Below are positions 7,796 to 15,496 of a stretch of DNA of 32,575 nt, in pieces. Source of the stretch: Candidatus Woesearchaeota archaeon (lineage in GTDB: Archaea > Nanobdellota > Nanobdellia > Woesearchaeales > GW2011-AR9); NCBI GenBank assembly GCA_018655525.1, contig JABIJM010000013.1, positions 1 through 32,575 on the forward strand. Reading direction: 5' to 3'. The first letter of the stretch is position 1. The number at the start of each line of letters is the position of its first letter. The notes under the pieces are model-generated. The model saw only the letters and a program-made list of their open reading frames with translations. It ran no database searches and was not told the origin of the DNA. The position numbers and the translations under genes were made by a program.

Positions 7796-8838
7796 AAATC
7801 TCTCCAGAACATCAAGCACAGATTGATGCACAAAAAAAAGAATGTATCTATTGTAAAATCAATCGTGGTGAAATACCAGGAAAGAAAGTATTTGAAGATG
7901 ATAAATCTCTTGCAATTTTAGATATTTATCCTGCAAAGAAGGGACATACTGTTTTCTTATTCAAAGAACATTATCCCTTGCCTGCATTTATTCCTGCAGA
8001 TGAATTTACACATTTCTTTGGACTAATCCCTGGATTATCTAAAGCATTGAAATCATCTCTTGTCACAACAGGGATCAATATGTTTCTTGCAGCAGGTGGT
8101 CCGGCAGGTCAACAATTTCCTCACATGGGTATTCATTTATTTCCACGTGAAAATGGAGATGGATTTTTCAATTTCATGTTTAAACTCAATACAACAACAG
8201 AAGAAGGTATTTCAAAAATGCTTCAAACAAATCTTCCAATTATGATGCAGAACCACTTCGGTAGAAATCCCGCTGAATGGCATACTGGTAAAGGAGATGT
8301 ACCTGGATTCCTATCAGAGATCTATGAAAATTCAACCGTCATCTATGAAGACGAAAAAGCACTCTGTGTGTTACCAAAGAAAGGTGCTACTGTTGGTCAC
8401 ATGATGATCTACAGTAAACAAGAAGAAAAATATATTGAAAACCTTTCTCCAGCAGATTCAGCCCATTTAAATTTTGTTGCTTCCTTTGCCGCAACTGCAG
8501 CATTTGAAGGATTGCAAGCGCATGGAACAAATGTTGTCATGGTTTCAGGAGAATCAGATGATAATCCTGAAGGAAAACTAATACTTCATATCTTACCAAG
8601 AATGCAAGATGATGCTTTGAAACATATGTTTTGGCAACCAGCACAACCAAAAGATGATCTGGATGCAATGGCAAAGAAGATCAAAGACAAAACCTGGAAA
8701 TTATCTCATAAAGAAAAAAAATCTGATGTACCTAAATACGTCAAACCACCTGTGATAAAACTTGGTGGAACAAAAAAAGTAAAATCTTCAAGTCCAGAAG
8801 ATGAAATTCAAGCAGCAATTGCAAAAATGCAGAAATAA
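7792..8838 (+). CDS. Tandem HIT-domain protein lacking the catalytic histidine
   Basis: The 348-residue product has two HIT-like domains and a Lys-rich tail. Domain 1 (about 18-130) starts with the zinc-type CIYCKI (Cys18, Cys21), then EIPGKKVFEDD, and ends in FPHMGIHLFPR (110-119). The HIT triad is normally His-x-His-x-His, with the middle His as nucleophile; here the positions are His111, Gly113 and His115. Domain 2 (about 180-275) is more eroded: its matching stretch GKLILHILPR (261-270) keeps only the last His (His266). The fold and substrate pocket may remain, but nucleotidyl transfer by the usual mechanism should not work. It is the last gene of the tfb operon. Nucleotide sensing or binding is possible, but this is inference. 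Confidence 0.85.
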   Translation: MKISPEHQAQIDAQKKECIYCKINRGEIPGKKVFEDDKSLAILDIYPAKKGHTVFLFKEHYPLPAFIPADEFTHFFGLIPGLSKALKSSLVTTGINMFLAAGGPAGQQFPHMGIHLFPRENGDGFFNFMFKLNTTTEEGISKMLQTNLPIMMQNHFGRNPAEWHTGKGDVPGFLSEIYENSTVIYEDEKALCVLPKKGATVGHMMIYSKQEEKYIENLSPADSAHLNFVASFAATAAFEGLQAHGTNVVMVSGESDDNPEGKLILHILPRMQDDALKHMFWQPAQPKDDLDAMAKKIKDKTWKLSHKEKKSDVPKYVKPPVIKLGGTKKVKSSSPEDEIQAAIAKMQK

Positions 8839-8847
8839 TGCATAATT

Positions 8848-8857
8848 CTTTTAAATA
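8848..8857 (+). promoter_or_regulatory. TATA box, leaderless promoter of the DHH gene
   Basis: CTTTTAAATA is centred about 25 nt before the ATG at 8878, with no ribosome site between them. The DHH gene is therefore a separate unit from the tfb operon just upstream. Confidence 0.55.
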
Positions 8858-8877
8858 CGCTAATTAAAAACACTTCT

Positions 8878-9927
8878 ATGACAACATCACAAATCATCGC
8901 AACACATGGAGAAGACCCAGATGGAATTATTGCACATGCATTATTATTACGTGCTTTAGAAATTTCAGATCAAACATTATCTCCTGAAACTAATCATTTT
9001 TTACGTTATGATAGGTTAGTAGAACAATTTAAAGGAATTAATTCTCTTGTACAGGATGGAAAAACTTCTTTGTATATTGCAGATGTTGGATTAAATCCTT
9101 TGTTAGCTGGTGAAAATGGTGGTAATCTAATTATCGACCTTTTACAAAAACCTCGTCAAGTTATGTGGATTGATCATCATCTTCCAACTATTGAAAGGAA
9201 ATCTTTATTTGATCAATTTGGAGGGAATTTAGTTTATTGTTCAAAACGTTCTTCGGGATTTTTAACAAAAACTCATTTTAATTTAAACTCAGATTATGAC
9301 ACTTTACTTGGAGGTATCTCTCAAGCTCATGATTACAAAAGACCTGGGAGGAATCATACCTTAATTACTTTAGGTGATGAATTACAACGAGTGATTTCTT
9401 ATGCTAATGCCCTTCCTGATGAGTCTTCGTCTTTTGAACTTTTATCTAATCTTACAACTAGTTTGAGAGATGATAAAATCATTCGTGGGTCTCGTCTTTC
9501 TTCTGATTGGGAAGACCTAATCATTGAATATGAATTTTTACAGCAACAAGCGTTTCATGATTTGGAAGAATCTCTTGAATTTGAAAACATTGCAGGCCAT
9601 GAAGTATTGTGGGCAGTATCTTCTCCTTATCTTTCTCAGAAAATTGCACCAAGGTATTTAGAATCTCAATACAGTGATAGTGTCGATCTTTGCGTAACTA
9701 TTTTTACCTCACCCGTTAGAAACCACATCATTGATGGATATTTTTGTAATGGTTTATCTATTGGAGATATTTGTAAATCCTTAGGTGGTGGTGGTCGTGG
9801 AAATGGAGGCGGATTCTCAGTTCCCTACGATACAACAGAAAAAACAATCCCTCAGATTAAAGAACTGGTCAGAGAACAAATAGAACTTTACTCGCCATCA
9901 AATTGCAGAAGTGAAAAAACATCATAA
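8878..9927 (+). CDS. DHH/DHHA1-family phosphoesterase
   Basis: The 349-residue product has the DHH metal-site motifs: THGEDPDG (His10, Asp13, Asp15), IADVG (Asp69) and IDHH (Asp99-His101). A C-terminal DHHA1 domain ends in the Gly-rich substrate loop GGGGRGNGGGF (303-313). Such proteins are manganese-dependent phosphodiesterases (NrnA or RecJ-like) acting on short RNA or DNA pieces or signalling nucleotides; the exact substrate is not clear. It is cytoplasmic, with no signal peptide. The last 40 bp overlap the 3' end of the convergent salvage-fusion gene, so both C-termini are coded on opposite strands of the same DNA. The start is set by the promoter at 8848-8857 (leaderless). Confidence 0.9.
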   Translation: MTTSQIIATHGEDPDGIIAHALLLRALEISDQTLSPETNHFLRYDRLVEQFKGINSLVQDGKTSLYIADVGLNPLLAGENGGNLIIDLLQKPRQVMWIDHHLPTIERKSLFDQFGGNLVYCSKRSSGFLTKTHFNLNSDYDTLLGGISQAHDYKRPGRNHTLITLGDELQRVISYANALPDESSSFELLSNLTTSLRDDKIIRGSRLSSDWEDLIIEYEFLQQQAFHDLEESLEFENIAGHEVLWAVSSPYLSQKIAPRYLESQYSDSVDLCVTIFTSPVRNHIIDGYFCNGLSIGDICKSLGGGGRGNGGGFSVPYDTTEKTIPQIKELVREQIELYSPSNCRSEKTS

Positions 9928-12218
9928 TTTGCTAACTTTTCTTTTCCTTTTAAATCTGGTAAATCAATTACAAATGATAACCCAGCAACCTTTCCACCAA
10001 GTTTCTCAACCAAATCACAAGCAGCTCTTGCCGTTCCACCGGTTGCAATCAAATCATCTACAATTAATACTTGATCTTCAGGATCAATAGAATTTTTATG
10101 GATCTCAATTGTATCAACACCATATTCTAACATATATTCTTGTCCTACTGTTTCTGCAGGTAACTTTCCTTTTTTTCTGATTAATACAAAAGGAAGTCCT
10201 AATTCCAATGCGAGTGGTGCACCAAAAATAAAACCGCGTGAATCAATTCCAGCAATTTTTGTTAAACCTGTATTTTTATATCTTGCAACTAATCTTTTCA
10301 TTGCTTCTTTGAACGCTATAGGGTTCTCTAATAACGTTGTGATATCTTTAAACATTACTCCTTCCTTCGGCCAGTTTGGAACTGTTCTAATAGAGCCAGC
10401 AAGATCAAATTCTTTCTTTTCCGTAGCCGTGGGTGATGAGTTAGCAACCTCCTTTCCACAAATCTTCGGAATCGTATTTACTAATAGTCCTGTGACTTTT
10501 TCAACATTCTCCTTAAAAACTTCAAGAACCGCTTCCCATGTTACGGGTTCTTCCTCTTCCTTCCAACAATCATAATCTGTACTCATTGCGACAGCAGCAT
10601 AAGGAATGCCAATCTCGTTTGCAAGAATTGCTTCAGGTGCAATAGACATATTAATTACATCTGCGCCCCAAGATCTAAATACGTGACTCTCGGCTTTTGT
10701 AGAAAATCTCGGACCTTCTATTGTTACAACTGTTCCTTTTGGATGACATTTCACTCCTAAATTATGAGCGGTTTCAATAAACAACTCTCTTAAATTTTCA
10801 TCAAAAGGATTTGCCATTGGAGTATGTTTGATATTTCCATCAACAAATTCTTCATGGAATGTAATTTTTCTATGTCTTGTAAAATCAATGAATTGATCCA
10901 ATACTACAAAGTCTCCTCTTCCAATTTCTTCACGTAAACTACCACATGCAGTAGTTGCAAGAATATGTGTGCAACCAATTTCTTTTAATGCATAAATGTT
11001 TGCACGAAAATTAACTTGTGTTGGAGGAATGCTATGATCTCTTCCATGTCTTGCTAATAATGCAACATCAATTCCTCCAATTTTACCAACTTTCAGTAAA
11101 GAAGTCGTTTTTCCATATGGCGTTTCTATTTCTTCATCCTTAGCATCTTGCAATATGTCAGGATCATCTAATCCAGATCCACCTATAATCCCAATTTTGA
11201 TGCATTGAGATTCCTCTTCATTTTCTACTTCTAATCTGTCAGCATATTCTTTGGCTAATGTAAAATATTCTTTTGCAGTACCTTCAATTTTTGTTTTTTC
11301 TTCATAGGATAATCCTTCATGTAATCCAAAGCATGCAATTTTTGCTCTAATATATGCACGATAACATTTATAAAAATTAAGTAATGTGTGTGTGTCTTTA
11401 TCTTCACTTAATTTCTTATATTCATTTACAAAAATATCCGATAAATCTTTTCTTCCGAAATAATCTAAATCCATTGCCATAAATGCAACTTCTGAAATGA
11501 CATCGCTGCATGGAAATCGCTTGTTAAATGTTAATGAATCAAATATCACTGGTCCATTTTTTGTAAGGAATATATTTGCAGAATGAAAATCGCCATGGCA
11601 ATGTTTGATTTTTCCATCTACAACCCTTTTATTGAATAATTCTTTATTATTTAGTATAAACTTTTCAACTTTATTTTTTATCTCTTCAAAATTTCCTACT
11701 AAATGTTTATGTTGCTCCGTTTGTTCAAAATTTTCTTTCCAATTTAATGTAATATTATCTAAACTTCCAAATTGTGAAACTTCTTGATCACTTATCGCAT
11801 TTGTATGGAAATCAAACGTTTTTTTTGCTAATTCTTGAACGTCTGATTCTTGAACTTCATTTCTTTGTAATTTCAGATCCATGGAACTCTCGGGATCTTC
11901 TTGGCGCATACGTAACGCATATTCAATAACTTCTCCATCTCCATTAATCCTTAAACCTTCGAGCTCTTTTGTAATTGGAACTACATCAATATAGAGCTCA
12001 GGAGTGATTCTAGAATTTAAACGTAATTCATTATAACAATGATTTTTTCTTTTCTCTAATGTTGAAAGGTCAAGGAATCCAAGATTAACGCCTTTATTTA
12101 TTTTATACGCATACTTCCCTGTAAGAAATACAACTGCGGTAGATGTCTCTCTAATCTTAATATCTTCCGTTTCATGGGGGTATGTTTCAGATTTATACAA
12201 ACAATCTCGTAAATGCAT
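9888..12218 (-). CDS. Three-domain fusion: APH-like kinase, MTA phosphorylase, APRT
   Basis: The 776-residue product joins three domains. Residues 1-335 are a COG2187/APH-type kinase: AYKINKG (Lys39), LGFLDLSTLEKR, catalytic loop HGDFHSAN (208-215, Asp210), IFDSLTF (Asp227). Residues 340-587 are S-methyl-5'-thioadenosine phosphorylase: IIGGSGL, ARHGRDHSIPPTQ, EGPRFSTKAES, and STDYDCWKEEEE, which is typical of MTAP rather than inosine-type PNP. Residues 603-776 are adenine phosphoribosyltransferase, with PRPP loop VLIVDDLIATGGTA (717-730). MTAP splits methylthioadenosine into adenine and methylthioribose-1-phosphate; APRT turns the adenine plus PRPP into AMP. The kinase substrate is unknown. 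Linkers are short (331-339 and 588-602), and all key residues are present. The start ATG is 25 nt from a shared TATA box. Confidence 0.93.
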   Translation of the reverse strand: MHLRDCLYKSETYPHETEDIKIRETSTAVVFLTGKYAYKINKGVNLGFLDLSTLEKRKNHCYNELRLNSRITPELYIDVVPITKELEGLRINGDGEVIEYALRMRQEDPESSMDLKLQRNEVQESDVQELAKKTFDFHTNAISDQEVSQFGSLDNITLNWKENFEQTEQHKHLVGNFEEIKNKVEKFILNNKELFNKRVVDGKIKHCHGDFHSANIFLTKNGPVIFDSLTFNKRFPCSDVISEVAFMAMDLDYFGRKDLSDIFVNEYKKLSEDKDTHTLLNFYKCYRAYIRAKIACFGLHEGLSYEEKTKIEGTAKEYFTLAKEYADRLEVENEEESQCIKIGIIGGSGLDDPDILQDAKDEEIETPYGKTTSLLKVGKIGGIDVALLARHGRDHSIPPTQVNFRANIYALKEIGCTHILATTACGSLREEIGRGDFVVLDQFIDFTRHRKITFHEEFVDGNIKHTPMANPFDENLRELFIETAHNLGVKCHPKGTVVTIEGPRFSTKAESHVFRSWGADVINMSIAPEAILANEIGIPYAAVAMSTDYDCWKEEEEPVTWEAVLEVFKENVEKVTGLLVNTIPKICGKEVANSSPTATEKKEFDLAGSIRTVPNWPKEGVMFKDITTLLENPIAFKEAMKRLVARYKNTGLTKIAGIDSRGFIFGAPLALELGLPFVLIRKKGKLPAETVGQEYMLEYGVDTIEIHKNSIDPEDQVLIVDDLIATGGTARAACDLVEKLGGKVAGLSFVIDLPDLKGKEKLANYDVFSLLQFDGE

Positions 12219-12236
12219 ACATTTCTACCCAAACAC

Positions 12237-12250
12237 AATATATATAAAGA
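12237..12250. promoter_or_regulatory. Single bidirectional TATA box between the salvage fusion and gatD
   Basis: AATATATATAAAGA is a near-palindromic TATA element. The divergent ATGs are at 12218 (minus) and 12270 (plus), with midpoint 12244, inside the element. Each start is 24-28 nt away, so one TATA box can serve two leaderless genes. Confidence 0.6.
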
Positions 12251-12269
12251 TTTAGGAATTCTATTCTTC

Positions 12270-13544
12270 ATGGCAAATCCCGGTGATAGAGTTCAAATCA
12301 AAACCAAAAAAGGAACAGAAGAAGGTGTTCTTATTCCAAGTTCTGAAAAAAATGTTGTTTTAATCAAATTAGATAATGGATATAATCTCGGATTTGAGAA
12401 GAAAAGTATTACATCAACAAAAATTCTTAAGAAATCAACCTCTCCTACCAATAAAAAACAAAAAATCACCAAAAACAAATCTCTTCCAACTATCGCAATC
12501 CTTCATACGGGAGGAACCATTGCTTCTAAAGTAGATTACAAAACAGGAGGAGTAACAACAGATTTCTCTCCAGAAGAATTAGTTTCTCTGTTTCCAGAAT
12601 TAAAAGAGATTGCAAACATAGAATCAGAATTAATCTCACAAATGTGGTCAGACGATTTACGATTTGCGCATTTCACATTAATGGCAAAAGCAATTGAAAA
12701 ATATGTGAAGAAAGGTGTGAAAGGAATTATTGTGGGCATTGGAACTGACAATTTAGCAGTTGCATCTGCAGCATTATCATTTATGGTTGAATCCTCTCCA
12801 GTTCCAATTGTATTGGTTGGATCTCAAAAATCTTCAGACCGTGGTTCTTCAGATGCAGGAATGAATCTAATCTGTGCAGCCGAATTTGTATCTAACTCAG
12901 ATTTTGGTGGCGTTGGTGTCTGTATGCATGCATCTGCACATGATCAAAGTTGCAATATTCTGCCCGGAACTAAAACTGTAAAATTACATTCAAGTAGAAG
13001 AGATGCATTCAAAGTTGTGAATGAAGATTCCATTGCAAGCATAGATTACAAAACACGAAAAATCACATTTTGTAATTCATATAGAAAACAAGCACCCTTA
13101 AAATTAAAACCAAAAATGGAAGATAAAGTTGGCTTACTTAAAGTTCATGTAAATATGTTTTCTGAACAGTTTGAATTTTTTAAAGGTTACAAAGGCTTAG
13201 TGATTGAAGGAACTGGTCTTGGTCACACGCCAGGGCAATCTCCAAATAAAGAAACTGCAATCCATAAAAAAATGTATCCTGCAATTAAAAAAGTCATTGA
13301 TTCCGGATGTGTTGTTGTAATGACAACGCAATGTATTTTTGGTGGCGTAAATTTGAATGTCTACAGTAAAGGACGAGATTTGCAAGAAATAGGTGTAATC
13401 TCAGGAAAAGATATGTTAGCAAACACTGCGTTAGTAAAATTATCTTGGTTACTTGCAAATGAAAAAGATGTTAAAAACTTAATTGGAAAAAATCTTCGTG
13501 GAGAAATAAATGCCTCTTTGAAATACAGCGAGGAATTCATGTAA
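12270..13544 (+). CDS. gatD: Glu-tRNA(Gln) amidotransferase subunit D
   Basis: The 424-residue product is the archaeal asparaginase-like subunit. With GatE it frees ammonia from glutamine or asparagine and turns Glu-tRNA(Gln) into Gln-tRNA(Gln). The N-terminal small domain is GDRVQIKTKKGTEEGVLIPS and on to about residue 50; a Lys-rich linker follows, then the asparaginase core. Catalytic motifs are HTGGTIAS (Thr83), GTD (Thr159, Asp160), SQKSSDRGSSDA, and Lys238 in the GTKTVKLHSSRRDA stretch. GTD is preceded by Gly-Ile where the family usually has His. The length is normal. A longer frame from 12213 is rejected because it crosses the TATA box. No gatE is present here. The next gene follows after TAAAATG. 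Confidence 0.93.
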   Translation: MANPGDRVQIKTKKGTEEGVLIPSSEKNVVLIKLDNGYNLGFEKKSITSTKILKKSTSPTNKKQKITKNKSLPTIAILHTGGTIASKVDYKTGGVTTDFSPEELVSLFPELKEIANIESELISQMWSDDLRFAHFTLMAKAIEKYVKKGVKGIIVGIGTDNLAVASAALSFMVESSPVPIVLVGSQKSSDRGSSDAGMNLICAAEFVSNSDFGGVGVCMHASAHDQSCNILPGTKTVKLHSSRRDAFKVVNEDSIASIDYKTRKITFCNSYRKQAPLKLKPKMEDKVGLLKVHVNMFSEQFEFFKGYKGLVIEGTGLGHTPGQSPNKETAIHKKMYPAIKKVIDSGCVVVMTTQCIFGGVNLNVYSKGRDLQEIGVISGKDMLANTALVKLSWLLANEKDVKNLIGKNLRGEINASLKYSEEFM

Positions 13545-13545
13545 A

Positions 13546-13863
13546 ATGGGTGATGATAGGTGGTGGAAAAAGTATCTTAAAAATGGTGTTGTTGGTATTT
13601 TCGTTCCTGTTTTTTTAATGATTGTTTCGTGGTCAGTTTCAAATTATACCTCTATCTCATATCTTTTTACCATTTTCCTTCAAATTTTACTTTTCCTTTC
13701 AATATTGATTTTTCCAAAATGGGGACTTTATTTAAATATAAGAAACAAAGACTATGGGCTTGGTTTTTGGACTAATTTAATTTGGATTTTGTCAATTTGG
13801 ATTTTTATTATTGTGGTGTTTTTCCTTTCATATCACGCTCAAACAATTGGTGCTGGTCTATGA
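13546..13863 (+). CDS. Small integral membrane protein, unknown
   Basis: The 105-residue product has a basic/aromatic N-terminus (DDRWWKKYLKN) and three predicted membrane helices at about 13-31, 36-57 and 75-98, with a charged loop between the second and third. It starts one base after the gatD stop (TAAAATG) and ends overlapping the lipoprotein start (ATGA). It is translated as part of the gatD operon. I do not recognise a family. Confidence 0.65.
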   Translation: MGDDRWWKKYLKNGVVGIFVPVFLMIVSWSVSNYTSISYLFTIFLQILLFLSILIFPKWGLYLNIRNKDYGLGFWTNLIWILSIWIFIIVVFFLSYHAQTIGAGL

Positions 13864-14126
13864 AAAAAATACTGTTTGTATTACTTGTACTTACAATCTT
13901 TCTAGTAGCATGTTCATCAGAAGTTCCTAAAGAAAAACAATGTAAAGTAGATGTAGATTGTGTGCCCAACAAATGCTGTGGTGCAACGGATGGTGTTAAT
14001 GTAGATTCCGGACCAGACTGTGAAGGAATTCTTTGTGCGGCTGTGTGTAATCCAGATACAATAGATTGTGGAAACGGTCAAATTAAATGTGTAGATAATG
14101 CATGCACGGCGGTATTCAATGCATAA
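13860..14126 (+). CDS. Small cysteine-rich lipoprotein
   Basis: The 88-residue product starts at the ATG at 13860, which overlaps the previous stop. The N-terminus MKKILFVLLVLTIFLVAC is a lipoprotein signal with lipobox LVAC, so the mature protein should be lipid-anchored at Cys18 outside the membrane. The remaining 70 residues hold ten further Cys in a close pattern (CKVDVDCVPNKCC, then Cys pairs to CVDNACTAVF), which suggests a small disulfide-knotted domain. The next gene overlaps by 8 bp. Its function is unknown; association with the adjacent metal transporter is possible. Confidence 0.8.
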   Translation: MKKILFVLLVLTIFLVACSSEVPKEKQCKVDVDCVPNKCCGATDGVNVDSGPDCEGILCAAVCNPDTIDCGNGQIKCVDNACTAVFNA

Positions 14127-14643
14127 TAAACATCCATGGAGTGAAAATCTTAGAGAAGTTATTTTTGGAGTAGAAGATGGTGCTATTGGAAATTTAGGAC
14201 TTGTTATTGGAATGGCGCAAGCACTTACGCCGAATAATACAATTCTTTTGGCAGGACTTGCAACTATGTTTGCACAAGCAATATCCATGTCAGCAGGAAA
14301 TTATCTCTCTGTAAAATCAGAGAAAGAATATTTTCAAGTAAAAAAGAAATCACGGTCTTATGGAAAAGGGTATGCGGAACATAAAAGTCCTGTTCGTTCA
14401 TCTTTAGTCATGGCAATTTCAGTGATTCTAGGTGCCGCAATTCCATTGGCTGCATTTTTATTTTGGGAATCTAAACAAGGTATTCTTCCTTCTGTTGTAA
14501 TTACTTTAATCGGACTCTTTATTCTTGGAGCTTCTAAATCTAAATTTACTATGAAAAACTGGTTCCGTTCTGGTATTGAGATCACATTTGTTGGTTTTAT
14601 TGCGGCGATTGCGGGATTCATTATTGGGAACTTATTTGCGTAA
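14119..14643 (+). CDS. VIT1/CCC1-family iron/manganese transporter
   Basis: The 174-residue product is a membrane protein of the vacuolar iron transporter family, which moves Fe2+ or Mn2+ out of the cytoplasm. The N-terminal signature is REVIFGVEDGAIGNLGLVIG; helix 2 carries AISMSAGNYLSVKSEKEY. About five membrane helices are visible, with a short cytoplasmic basic loop (KKKSRSYGKGYAEHKS). No ferritin-like domain is fused. The ATG at 14119 gives MHNKHPWSENLREV, the usual start; it overlaps the lipoprotein by 8 bp. The role in metal detoxification is known for the family, not tested here. Confidence 0.9.
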   Translation: MHNKHPWSENLREVIFGVEDGAIGNLGLVIGMAQALTPNNTILLAGLATMFAQAISMSAGNYLSVKSEKEYFQVKKKSRSYGKGYAEHKSPVRSSLVMAISVILGAAIPLAAFLFWESKQGILPSVVITLIGLFILGASKSKFTMKNWFRSGIEITFVGFIAAIAGFIIGNLFA

Positions 14644-14664
14644 TTTACCCCTTTTGAAGAGAAA

Positions 14665-14674
14665 CTTTAAATAA
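14665..14674 (+). promoter_or_regulatory. TATA box, leaderless promoter
   Basis: CTTTAAATAA is centred about 26 nt before the ATG at 14696, which supports that short gene as real. Confidence 0.5.
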
Positions 14675-14695
14675 TTCGTTGATTTACTACTTTTT

Positions 14696-14899
14696 ATGGT
14701 ATATGTACATATTGATCAGATTATAGACATGGAACGAGAAAAGCAAAGAAAATACGTCCCTCTTTCAGTACCAGTTTCTTCGCCAATATATATTCCTATC
14801 CCAGATTCTCCTGGAACTTGTATTGATATCAGTGATATCTCCTCGGGGAATTCAGATGATTCAGACTTGGGTAGTAGGGTAATTATCATAGACAGATAA
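14696..14899 (+). CDS. Small unknown protein, Pro/Ser-rich and acidic
   Basis: The 67-residue product has a short charged helix at the N-terminus, then a Pro/Ile/Ser-rich stretch (VPVSSPIYIPIPDSPG) and an acidic Ser/Asp tail. There is no signal peptide. A well-spaced TATA box precedes it, and its stop leads by TAAAATG into the DNA glycosylase gene, so it heads a two-gene operon. The function is unknown. Confidence 0.6.
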   Translation: MVYVHIDQIIDMEREKQRKYVPLSVPVSSPIYIPIPDSPGTCIDISDISSGNSDDSDLGSRVIIIDR

Positions 14900-14900
14900 A

Positions 14901-15446
14901 ATGCAACAACTTCCTCAAGAATTCTTTGCGCAAAATACCCTAGTGGTAGCGCGAGATCTTCTTGGAAAAGTACTTGATATTAACGGTATGAAAGGAAGAA
15001 TTGTAGAAACTGAAGCATATTGCACAGATAAAGCATCGCATGCCTACAAAAGAACTGAACGTAGTCAATTAATGTTTGATACGCACGGGCATGTGTATGT
15101 CTACATGATTTACGGTATGCATCATTGTTTAAATATTACAACAGATAAAGAAAACCCTGGTGCAGTTTTAATCAGGGCAGTAGAACCTTTGTCAAACCTT
15201 ACGGTCATGGAACTTAGGCGACAAACGCCTATTAAAGAAAACCTTTGTTCTGGTCCTGGAAAATTATGCCAGGCATTTCTTGTTGACTTGCGATTCAATG
15301 GTGTTGAGCTTGGTGACGATATTAAAATTTTTGACGATAGTTTTATCCCAAAGAAACGAGTTCAAACGACAAGAATTGGGATTAAAGAAGACGTAGAACT
15401 TCCGTGGAGATTTTATCTTGATGGAAATGATTATGTGGGCAGATAA
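14901..15446 (+). CDS. 3-methyladenine DNA glycosylase, AAG/MPG family
   Basis: The 181-residue product removes alkylated purines and related lesions from DNA in base-excision repair. It keeps the family's active site: ARDLLGK, then GRIVETEAY (Glu38 general base, Tyr40), ASHAY (His47), and HVYVYMIYGMHHCLNI (Tyr66, Tyr68, Asn78), which correspond to the known human AAG residues. SGPGKLCQAF follows. The length is normal for the single-domain bacterial/archaeal form. It starts one base after the upstream stop. A T-rich stretch follows the gene. Confidence 0.93.
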   Translation: MQQLPQEFFAQNTLVVARDLLGKVLDINGMKGRIVETEAYCTDKASHAYKRTERSQLMFDTHGHVYVYMIYGMHHCLNITTDKENPGAVLIRAVEPLSNLTVMELRRQTPIKENLCSGPGKLCQAFLVDLRFNGVELGDDIKIFDDSFIPKKRVQTTRIGIKEDVELPWRFYLDGNDYVGR

Positions 15447-15478
15447 CTTTTAATTAGATTTTTGCTTTTATTTTTTAG
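15447..15478 (+). terminator. T-rich likely terminator after the glycosylase gene
   Basis: Three T-tracts (ACTTTTAATT, ATTTTTGCTTT, TATTTTTTAG) lie directly after the stop, with no hairpin. Archaeal RNA polymerase ends at such T runs. The gene on the other strand ends just beyond. Confidence 0.4.
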
Positions 15479-15496
15479 GAAAAGTAGGGGTGTTTA

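Noticed and set aside
9888-12218. Salvage fusion as an assembly artefact joining three genes
   Set aside because: All three domains are in one frame without stops, the linkers are protein-like and composition is uniform. Kept as one gene, with a read-mapping check suggested.
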